Source: Planctomycetota bacterium
Lineage (GTDB): Bacteria > Planctomycetota > Planctomycetia > Pirellulales > Pirellulaceae
Length of the DNA: 30,456 nt
Reading direction: 5' to 3'
Assembly: GCA_026692885.1 (NCBI GenBank)
Contig: JAPLNJ010000848.1
Span: forward strand, 1-30,456
In this document: positions 16,218 through 22,274 of the stretch, piece by piece
How positions within the stretch are numbered: the first letter of the stretch is position 1
Layout of the letters: each line of letters starts with the position of its first letter
Program-made: the position numbers and the translations under genes
The notes under the pieces: generated by a model
Told to the model about the DNA's origin: nothing
The model's input: only the letters and a program-made list of their open reading frames with translations
Database searches by the model: none

Positions 16218-16612
16218 TCACGATGGCCTGCGGGAGTCACTGGGGTCTGCTTCTTGTGGTTCCGGGGTGATACGGATACACCGCGTGTCCCATTCCTGGG
16301 GGCAGGTGTGGCAGTAGAAGAACTTGAGCCAGGAGTAGGCGACCCTGAGGGAGCTCCCTGCCCATTGCTGGTCGTTCTTGATGAACAGCAGGTAGCGTCG
16401 CAAATCGTTCTCCGTGGCGATCTGGGGCGACTTGTTCAGCCACGGGGCGAGCTTGCGCACGGCGCGGAGGTAGGATTCATGCGTCCGCTCGGCCAGCTGC
16501 ATGTCCTGGAGCATCTGCTGAGCGAAGGGGGGGTGAGGGGAATCCTTTTTCGCCGAGCGGGGGTGGACGAGGGGCGCACGGGGTGGCTAGAATTGGGGGC
16601 ACGACGGGTCAT
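16218..16612 (-). pseudogene. Tyrosine recombinase/integrase, frameshifted and truncated
   Basis: Reading the minus strand from ATG 16612, preceded by CAGGAG, gives MTRRAPNSSHPVRPSSTPAR-RKRIPLTPP. The frame then breaks at a run of seven C (G at 16527-16533 on the plus strand). One more base in the run would join it to FAQQ and then MLQDMQLAERTHESYLRAVR, LAPWLNKSPQIATENDLRRY, LLFIKNDQQWAGSSLRVAYS and WLKFFYCHTCPQEWDT. This is the N-terminal SAM-like core-binding domain of tyrosine recombinases. After QEWDT the sequence passes into element-end DNA and stops, so the catalytic domain with its Arg, His and Tyr residues is missing. The gene is dead twice over: a frameshift and loss of about two thirds of its length. 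Planctomycete relatives often accompany IS91-like transposases; none is present here. Confidence 0.7.
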
Positions 16613-17003
16613 GGGCAGGTACTCCTGAGAAAGCCTCCGCGGACGCTGCGTGCCGAAGTGGCGCGCGGGAATCCGCCGCGGTCAGGAGAACTGTGCGTGG
16701 CGGGATGCGTGTGTGCAAAGAAATGTCTGTCGTTGGCCGTGCTGATCCGTCAGGCAGCACGTTTCCGCCGCGCCAGCAGCTTACTTGAACAATGGGGTGC
16801 ACGCGAGGCGGCATTCGCGTCCGGAATGATGGTTGGGTCACTCGCGCCGCCCGCGTGACCCGTAGCGTTGCGGTCTGCGGCCATCGCCTGCTTGACCAGT
16901 CTGGACGCTTGGTCGATACTGGGGGTGCCCCGTGGATGTGGACGGCGATGTGCCTTCCACGGCTGTTCTTGCGGGAAGTCCCACTACTCTGCGAGGTGGA
17001 CGA

Positions 17004-17225
17004 ATGCATCCGGAAGTCGAACATCTTCGGAAACTCCCCATTGCGGAAAAACTTCGCGTGGTTGAGGAACTCTGGGACGACATCGGCCAATCCGACGAGT
17101 CCTTCCCGTTACCGCAGTGGCATCGCGTTGAGGCAGACCACCGCGCGGCGGAACTCGATGCGGATCCCTCCATGGCACTGAGCCGAGAGGAACTTTGGCG
17201 TCGCGTCGACACCCGAAATGGCTAA
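17004..17225 (+). CDS. Putative addiction-module antitoxin (PF09720-like)
   Basis: The start at ATG 17004 follows GAGGTGG (16994-17000). The 73-residue protein MHPEVEHLRKLPIAEKLRVV, EELWDDIGQSDESFPLPQWH continues with ALSREELWRRV near the end. LPIAEKLRVVEELWDDI is the hallmark of the small antitoxins annotated as putative addiction module component. Its end overlaps the toxin start by eight bases, the usual antitoxin-first order. Such antitoxins bind and neutralise the ParE-like partner and usually repress their own promoter. The pair fills the space between the two copies of the repeat element. Confidence 0.85.
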   Translation: MHPEVEHLRKLPIAEKLRVVEELWDDIGQSDESFPLPQWHRVEADHRAAELDADPSMALSREELWRRVDTRNG

Positions 17226-17529
17226 GCGGCTTCGATATCACCCGTTGGTGGCTGACGACATTTCGGCTGCGATCGACTGGTACGAGGGTCGGTCGGTTGG
17301 CCTAGGGGAGCGATTTCGTTCGGCAGTTGATGCTCGCTTTGATGACATCGTCGACGCCCACGAGATGTTCCCTCGCGCTTTCGGCGATTCGGACTTTCGG
17401 TTCGCCAGGATACCCAAGTTTCCATACGTGGTGCTGTTTCGTGTGCGAGCAGAGATCGTGTACGTGATTGGGCTGTTCCACTCGGCGAGCGATCCAGCAA
17501 AATGGCGTCGGCGAGCGAGGATATCGTGA
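17218..17529 (+). CDS. ParE/RelE-type toxin
   Basis: This 103-residue protein begins MAKRLRYHPLVADDISAAID and contains the ParE fold pattern: long helix WYEGRSVGLGERFRSAVDARFDDIVDAHEMFP, then strands DFRFARIPKFPYVVLFRV and EIVYVIGLFHSASDPAKWRRR. The FPYVVLFRV...VYVIGLFH segment is typical of the ParE toxin superfamily. In characterised members the target is DNA gyrase or, for RelE, ribosome-bound mRNA; which applies here cannot be read from sequence. It overlaps its antitoxin by eight bases and ends 12 bases before copy 2 of the repeat element. Confidence 0.88.
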   Translation: MAKRLRYHPLVADDISAAIDWYEGRSVGLGERFRSAVDARFDDIVDAHEMFPRAFGDSDFRFARIPKFPYVVLFRVRAEIVYVIGLFHSASDPAKWRRRARIS

Positions 17530-17540
17530 CGGTGCGACCG

Positions 17541-17989
17541 TAACTATGAAGGATTAGATTGTGCGGTGACCGAAGCTAGCGGCAGGGCGCAGTGAGAGAC
17601 CGGTTGACACGGTGAGCGCTGACCGACGAGGAAGCCAGCCACAATCTAATCCCTGGTTCAAGTAGCCCGCGGCGAGGGACTAGCGGCTGCTATTGCGGCT
17701 GGTGGATGGCTTGCTAAGGGGTTTTGCATTTCGGCCCGCTGCTCTTGGCGGGCATTCGAGAGTTGGCGCTGGACGGGGATCGTCGCGCGGTGGACTCACG
17801 ATGGCCTGCGTGAGTCACCGGGGTCTGCCTCTTGTGGTATCGGGGTGATGCGGTTATCCGCCGCGGTCAGGAGAACTGTGCGTTGCGGGATGCGTGTGTG
17901 CAAAGAAATGTCTGTCGTTGGCCGTGCTGATCCGTCAGGCAGCACGTTTCCGCCGCGCCAGCGGCTTACTTGAACAATGGGGATGCACG
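17541..17989. mobile_element. Mobile-element-like repeat, copy 2 (449 bp, internally deleted)
   Basis: This aligns with copy 1 end to end, from TAACTATGAAGGATTAG at 17541 to TGCACG at 17989, but lacks the bases corresponding to about 16276-16671, which in copy 1 carry the recombinase remnant. Both halves are about 90-95 percent identical by eye. Keeping both ends while losing the coding centre is what a non-autonomous (MITE-like) derivative looks like. It sits between the first toxin-antitoxin pair and a gene of unknown function. Confidence 0.75.
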
Positions 17990-18071
17990 GGAGCCGCGAT
18001 AGGGCCGCGCGGTGTGGCCGATCGTTTGGCGCGGCCCCGTGATCCCATTCGTTCGGCCCGTTGAGGCGGAC

Positions 18072-18536
18072 ATGCAGTTGCGGCGCGGCATCACCGGTTT
18101 CAGGCACGTCGACGACCCGCGGCTGCCGGTCTCCGACTTCGCTGCGTTCCGGCGCTACTGCACCGCGGCTGTGCGAATGCTCGGCGGGCGAGTCGTGTCG
18201 ATTGACGCACGTCGGCGGGAGACGCAGAGCAGCTTCGGGCTGGCCGTCCTGCAACTTCGTAACCAGACAATCGCTGTCCTGCTCAACGACCACTATCCGG
18301 TAATCGCGCACGCTGGTCCACCGGCGGACGGCGACCTTCAACTGAGGTTCGTCGACGCTCCGGACTTGGCCACCGTGTTTCGGGCATGCAGCGTCTGCGA
18401 GGTGCTGGAGAGCTGTGATTTGACGGTGCCCCTGACACCGGAAGCCTGTCGGCACCTTGCCCGACCAGAGCTGAAGCAGGTAGACTGCTGGAAACCTCGA
18501 CGTGTCGGGGACCTAATATTCAACTTTGGGGACTAA
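18072..18536 (+). CDS. Small protein of unknown function (154 residues)
   Basis: The frame is open from GTG 18012, but ATG 18072 (MQLRRGITGFRHVDDPRLPV) is the more likely start. The 154-residue product looks like a real globular protein: FRRYCTAAVRMLGGRVVSID, SSFGLAVLQLRNQTIAVLLNDHYPVIA, LQLRFVDAPDLATVF and a C-terminal CWKPRRVGDLIFNFGD. No signal peptide or membrane segment is visible. Cysteines occur at several positions (RACSVCEVLESCD) without a clear metal motif. I do not recognise a family. It lies just after copy 2 of the repeat element and before a toxin-antitoxin pair. An immunity-type or other accessory role is conceivable but unsupported. Confidence 0.65.
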   Translation: MQLRRGITGFRHVDDPRLPVSDFAAFRRYCTAAVRMLGGRVVSIDARRRETQSSFGLAVLQLRNQTIAVLLNDHYPVIAHAGPPADGDLQLRFVDAPDLATVFRACSVCEVLESCDLTVPLTPEACRHLARPELKQVDCWKPRRVGDLIFNFGD

Positions 18537-18574
18537 AACAGGGCCGGATTTTGGCATGGCGGGCGAGCATTTCC

Positions 18575-18895
18575 GTGAAGAAGGAACCGTTCTCTCTGGT
18601 CTACGCGCCCGTGGTGCATGTTCACCTAGCCGCGATCGACGCGAAGTATGACTCGCTTATCCGCGAGAGGACCGAGGAGCAGTTGACCTACGAACCGGAC
18701 GTGGAAACCAGGAATCGCAAGCCTGTTCGGCCTCCAGCAGCCTTTCACGCGGAATGGGAGCTACGGTTCGGTCCCAACAACCGCTTTCGCGTGTTCTACC
18801 AGATCAACCACGAACGTCGGGAGGTGCGGATTGTCGCCGTTGGAGTGAAGGACCGCAATCGACTATTGGTTGGCGGAGAGGAGGTAACGCTGTGA
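18575..18895 (+). CDS. RelE/ParE-like toxin, toxin-first pair
   Basis: GTG 18575 gives a 106-residue protein (VKKEPFSLVYAPVVHVHLAA); TTG 18551 is an alternative start adding eight residues. Features are a basic, compact fold with EEQLTYEPDVETRNRKPVRP, then AEWELRFGPNNRFRVFYQI and VRIVAVGVKDRNRLLVGGEEV. The E-x-RFG-x-NNRFRVFY...AVG strands are characteristic of a RelE/ParE superfamily subgroup. It overlaps the downstream Phd/YefM-like antitoxin by four bases (GTGA), so the toxin is translated first, the reverse of classical relBE order. The cellular target is not deducible. Confidence 0.8.
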   Translation: MKKEPFSLVYAPVVHVHLAAIDAKYDSLIRERTEEQLTYEPDVETRNRKPVRPPAAFHAEWELRFGPNNRFRVFYQINHERREVRIVAVGVKDRNRLLVGGEEVTL

Positions 18896-19206
18896 AGAGT
18901 GCTTCGGCCGCGAAAATCGCGGCACAGTTTGACGATTACCTGGAGGCTAGTCGCGAGCAACCAGTGCTTGTCACTCGCAACGGCAAGCCGGTCGCCGTGC
19001 TGGTGGGCGTCCAAGACAAAGCGGAAGCGGAGCAAGTCGCTTCGGGGCGATCGCGTTCCCTGCGATCGGTTCTCGAAGAGGGACACGAGCAAATCCAGAA
19101 GGGCGGCGGAATACCCCATGCCCAATTCTGGCGTGAAGTTGAGGAATCACGGCGGGCCAAGCGACCGGCACGTTCGAGGAAGAAGGAAGCATCCCGTGCA
19201 CGGTGA
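18892..19206 (+). CDS. Phd/YefM-type antitoxin
   Basis: It starts at GTG 18892, seven bases after a strong AGGAGG (18879-18884), overlapping the toxin stop. The 104-residue protein begins VKSASAAKIAAQFDDYLEAS and continues EQPVLVTRNGKPVAVLVGVQ, the canonical Phd/YefM N-terminal DNA-binding fold. The C-terminal half is charged and ends in a basic tail (RRAKRPARSRKKEASRAR), where the toxin-binding and unstructured part is expected. The strong ribosome-binding site on the antitoxin, with no equally strong site before the toxin, would favour antitoxin excess. An upstream in-frame extension to 18754 is a shadow of the toxin gene. Confidence 0.87.
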   Translation: MKSASAAKIAAQFDDYLEASREQPVLVTRNGKPVAVLVGVQDKAEAEQVASGRSRSLRSVLEEGHEQIQKGGGIPHAQFWREVEESRRAKRPARSRKKEASRAR

Positions 19207-19351
19207 GTTATCGCGGTGGGCGAACGGGCTGGTCGGCTAACCGTATGGCCAAGCGATGCACACCACGGCGGGGCTCGTCTGCGGCAATGGTGTGCTGGAC
19301 GTCCGCCGCGTGTGATCGCAGTTGTTGGGATTTAAGACCGAATGCGCAGCC

Positions 19352-20569
19352 TCAAGACGTGCCACCCAGACTGTGTGGTCGTTTGGCCCGCAGGATGGAA
19401 TCGACGGCTGCGGCTGGCTTGCCTGCGGACAACATCGATTGACGCCAGATCTGGCAGACCACCGCTCGACCCTCGGCGAACAGCGGCACTTCGGGCCGTT
19501 GGCGGTAGCCCGACTCCAGGAGTTGAATCGCCTCGGCGAAGTCCCCTTCTCGGCAGAGCTGCATCACCCAACGCTGGTACACGTGCACTTGATTGTCCAG
19601 AAACGGACGGTAGTCGGGAGCCTCGCGGATGCCGTAGGTCAGGATGGTCGCCGCCCGCCGGAACTGGCCGGCATCGGCTTCGGCCAGTGCCCAGTTGTTA
19701 AGGCAGGCCAGCAGGTTTTGGCGGGCGACGTCATCGCCGGAGTCGAGGCGGCAGCTGATGCGTAGCAGATGCAGGGCTGCCCGGAACTGCTTACATTCCA
19801 ACAAGGCGAGTCCGCGGTTGAAGTAGATCTTCGCGACCAGCTGAACGTCTGTCAGTTCGCGCGGCTCGTGCGCCGCCGGACCACGTTCCAGGCTGCCGTA
19901 GGGCGACCCGGCCTGGGAGGGCCAGGCTCCGGCCATGCCGTGGGAAGCAGTCGGCTCGGTAGACGACGCGCATGCCTCCGGCTTACCGTCAAACGGGTCA
20001 ATCTCAACCGCAAGTGGTATCACCACCCCGCCGAAGCCTTGCGGCGAGGTCGTCTGAATCTCGACCGGCGGATCGCTCTCCAATCGGCAGTAGACGTGGT
20101 TCGGCTCGGCTCGCGTGGTCAGTGACAGCGCGGCCCGCGCGGCCAAGCAACGATAAAGTATGGTGGCCGTGACGCAGTTGTATCGCCCCTGGTCCAGCGT
20201 GCGGTCCAGCTCCGTACACGTCGCTTGGTAGCGGCCTGTCAGCACGTGTTCGTGTAGTCCGCGGAGGATCGCTCTGGCACGCGCTCGTTCCGATGGGACT
20301 CCGGCCGTTTCTCGATCGATGAGCTGCACGATCTGGTCGAATTGTGCGCGATAGGCCGGGAGCTGCGCTGGCTCAGCCACGCCACTGGCGATCAAGGCAG
20401 CCTCGAAGAGCGAAAACTCGTCCCACCGGCCGTCCGCAGCATCTTGCAGCAATTGCTCCTCCAGCCCGGCGAATGTGCGTGAGGGCTCCGCCTCGCAGTT
20501 CGCGACTGTCCAGTTGGCCAGGAGTAGGACCGGTAGCGCCAATTTTGGCAGCGACATGTTCATCAGCAT
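19352..20569 (-). CDS. Exported transglutaminase-like and TPR protein
   Basis: On the minus strand three close ATGs (20569, 20563, 20557) precede LPKLALPVLLLANWTVANCEAEPS, a signal peptide that could also be a lipoprotein signal with C25. I report the longest, 405 residues. Residues about 100-180 hold a transglutaminase-like core: GRYNCVTATILYRCLAARAA with C132, PNHVYCRLE with H158, and VEIQTT at 169-173, matching C-H-x(E/D)TT patterns of planctomycete transglutaminase-like proteins. Residues about 255-400 contain TPR-like helices (YFNRGLALLECKQFRAALHLLR, NNWALAEADAGQFRRAATIL). Its partner or substrate is unknown. It diverges from the lipoprotein gene across a palindrome-rich gap. Confidence 0.75.
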   Translation of the reverse strand: MLMNMSLPKLALPVLLLANWTVANCEAEPSRTFAGLEEQLLQDAADGRWDEFSLFEAALIASGVAEPAQLPAYRAQFDQIVQLIDRETAGVPSERARARAILRGLHEHVLTGRYQATCTELDRTLDQGRYNCVTATILYRCLAARAALSLTTRAEPNHVYCRLESDPPVEIQTTSPQGFGGVVIPLAVEIDPFDGKPEACASSTEPTASHGMAGAWPSQAGSPYGSLERGPAAHEPRELTDVQLVAKIYFNRGLALLECKQFRAALHLLRISCRLDSGDDVARQNLLACLNNWALAEADAGQFRRAATILTYGIREAPDYRPFLDNQVHVYQRWVMQLCREGDFAEAIQLLESGYRQRPEVPLFAEGRAVVCQIWRQSMLSAGKPAAAVDSILRAKRPHSLGGTS

Positions 20570-21147
20570 ACCGGATCTGCGGGTCTTGCGGACGAGAAAG
20601 GCAGGCGGTGGTGACGCACCGCGGCGAGCGGCGTATCCGCAGCAAGCGTAGGTTGCAGAAAGAGGACAGGCAAGACGCGATAGGCCGGTCTGCAAAAACG
20701 CGGGCCCCTTGCCGAGCCAAGCGTTCGAGGCTATCGAATACGTCAGAGGTTTGTGACAGACGACGCGTTCTTGCCAAAGGCCGGTTCATCGTGCAGACAG
20801 CGAATTTTGAGATCTCTCGTTTCCAGGCTCCCGCCTGGGAACGCACTGTCTTGCCGGCTCTGCCGGCCGGCTGCGAGGCGGAGCCTTGCGGGCAGCGGGT
20901 TATGGGGCAGAACCCCGCAACCTGGCCCTTTGCTGAGATTTGCTACTCGCGAAGCTGTTTGCGGCAGTGGGCCTTGGCGCCCCACTGCTGTGAACATCTT
21001 GCGGTGGTCCAAGCCCTCGATCTTTCTCGTTCCGACGCTCTGCGTCGGAACGCAAGCAACGGACGCTCTGCGTCCTTGGGCAGACGACGCGGAGCGTCGA
21101 AACACTTGCGTTCCCACGCGGAGCGTGGGAACGAGAGCGGCGTGAAG
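20570..21147. other. Palindrome-rich intergenic region, 578 bases
   Basis: No gene is supported. An open frame crosses it on the plus strand, but its translation is arginine-rich and reads straight through the palindromes. It contains a hairpin at 20818-20843, an inverted array of four related palindromes at 21025-21136, and 18-bp inverted repeats (20983-21000 and 21145-21162) enclosing the array. It separates two divergent genes, so promoters for both should be here. Confidence 0.6.
20818..20843. repeat. Palindrome CGTTTCCAGGC...GCCTGGGAACG
   Basis: Eleven-base arms (20818-20828 and 20833-20843) pair with a single wobble around a 4-base loop. It shares the GGGAACG end with the palindromes of the array at 21025-21136, so it is likely a member of the same dispersed repeat class. 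Confidence 0.7.
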
Positions 21148-21162
21148 ATGTTCACAGCAGTG
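20983..21162. repeat. Inverted palindrome array bounded by 18-bp inverted repeats
   Basis: CACTGCTGTGAACATCTT (20983-21000) and its exact reverse complement (21145-21162) enclose four palindromes. They are 21025-21056 (GTTCCGACGCTCTGCGTCGGAAC core), 21061-21075 (GGACGCTCTGCGTCC), 21085-21098 (GACGCGGAGCGTC core) and 21105-21136 (GTTCCCACGCGGAGCGTGGGAAC core). The first and last 32-base units are inverted copies of each other differing at about three sites, with changes that keep each palindrome paired (G-C swapped for C-G). All share ACGCTCYGCGT or its complement. Confidence 0.85.
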
Positions 21163-22065
21163 GCCTTGGCGCCCTGTCGCACCTGGGCGTGTGTCCTAGC
21201 CGGACTGCTCGCCGCCGGTGGCTGCAGTCGCCCGGAAGGGCAGGGCGGGGGGACGACCGCGGCTACACGGGATACGCTTGCCACGGCGCGGGCCGAGGCC
21301 TACGAGCGGTCCGAGCGGCGGCTGACCACCGCCGCGTTCGTGCGACCGTCCCTGGACACGAAGCTCCCACGACGACTGGTGTATCTGGCACCTCTGATCA
21401 TGCAGGAACCCTGGGATCCAGCCGCCGAAACGCCAACGTTTCAACGGTTTGGCGCAGTCCGTCTCGATCAAGACGGCCAGCCGCAGGTGGAGACGAATCG
21501 CCTGACCGTATACTTCTTCCCTTCGCAGGCGACGCTTGGTGGGCGTGAGCATGAGCAGTGGACCTACGTCTGGTTCTATCCGCCGGGGCCGGGTTCCCGC
21601 CAGATTCGTTTCCGCAGCTTTCGCCTGACATTGGCCGAAGACGGCCTGCCGATTATCTGGGAAGTTGCCGCCAACGGCGTCACCCTGCAACTTCTCTGGG
21701 TGTCGGCGGCTCTGGCCGCGGATGCGGGCCAGGCCTGGGGGCCTCCGTTGCCGGGGCGCAGGTACGCGATTGAGTCGCTGCTGGAAGCACGGCCCAACGT
21801 CGTGGTCGTACGCCTGCTCAGTGATGGGCCACAACCGATGGGACCGTACGTCTACCTGGAGGGTCGCGACCTCACGCTGACCTCACTTCTGTGTCGTTGT
21901 TCGCCGGCCCAGGTCGACCGCTGGTTTGTCGAAACGATGTATGAACCTGTGCGACTCCGCGACCTGGGGGAACTCGGCCTGAACGGCCAGATCGATCCGC
22001 AGCTGGGCCTGTCGCCGGATCCCGCGTGGCTCGACAAGGCCCTGCGGTTACCTCCGAGGTTGTGA
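21148..22065 (+). CDS. Lipoprotein of unknown function
   Basis: The proposed start ATG 21148 gives 305 residues beginning MFTAVALAPCRTWACVLAGL followed by LAAGGCSRPEGQG; LAAGGC is a lipobox with C26, so the protein should be lipidated and membrane-anchored. A GTG at 21160 or TTG at 21166 would still leave a workable signal. The mature part has no recognised domain: a beta-rich stretch (RLVYLAPLIMQEPWDPA, NRLTVYFFPSQATLGG, EQWTYVWFYPPG) and a charged C-terminus. The start codon lies inside the right arm of an 18-bp inverted repeat, so either the repeat supplies the start or the real start is slightly downstream. Family and role are unknown. Confidence 0.65.
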   Translation: MFTAVALAPCRTWACVLAGLLAAGGCSRPEGQGGGTTAATRDTLATARAEAYERSERRLTTAAFVRPSLDTKLPRRLVYLAPLIMQEPWDPAAETPTFQRFGAVRLDQDGQPQVETNRLTVYFFPSQATLGGREHEQWTYVWFYPPGPGSRQIRFRSFRLTLAEDGLPIIWEVAANGVTLQLLWVSAALAADAGQAWGPPLPGRRYAIESLLEARPNVVVVRLLSDGPQPMGPYVYLEGRDLTLTSLLCRCSPAQVDRWFVETMYEPVRLRDLGELGLNGQIDPQLGLSPDPAWLDKALRLPPRL

Positions 22066-22274
22066 AAAGAGGGGACGGGCTCCGAGTTGGCACATCGAGA
22101 AACTCAGCAGATTTTACTTCCCAACCCAAGTTCAGCAAAACACTTGCGTCAGATGTGGTGTTAGATATAGATTGACAGTTGCCGTTGTCGCATGCGACAA
22201 CTAACAGTATTGGCTGCTTGGTGGGGGATTCCCTCCACGTCAGGCGTCGCCAGCAACCTTATCGAAAGAATGCC

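Larger units (their letters stand above)
15956..16803. mobile_element. Mobile-element-like repeat, copy 1 (848 bp)
   Basis: This unit is repeated at 17541-17989. The shared left part runs from TAACTATGAAGGATTAG (15956) to about 16275 and the shared right part from about 16672 (ATCCGCCGCGGTCAGG) to TGCACG (16803). Between them copy 1 holds about 396 bases absent from copy 2, including a broken tyrosine recombinase gene on the minus strand. The left end forms a long hairpin (15966-16076). No simple terminal inverted repeats link the two outer ends. A tyrosine recombinase-linked element, perhaps IS91-associated, is the most likely source, but the family is not certain. It borders a toxin-antitoxin pair. 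Confidence 0.75.

Noticed and set aside
17796..18455. 219-residue minus-strand open frame across copy 2 and the unknown gene
   Set aside because: It reads partly through repeat ends shared with copy 1 and partly antisense to 18072-18536; no protein-like conservation is visible.
15956..19206. Integron gene-cassette array
   Set aside because: The repeats are 449-848 bp, contain a tyrosine recombinase remnant of transposon type, and lack paired attC core sites; an integron integrase is not seen.
20344..21147. N-terminal extension of the lipoprotein frame
   Set aside because: The translation is arginine-rich, runs through palindromic repeats and overlaps the signal-peptide-encoding end of the divergent gene; the lipobox needs a start near 21148.
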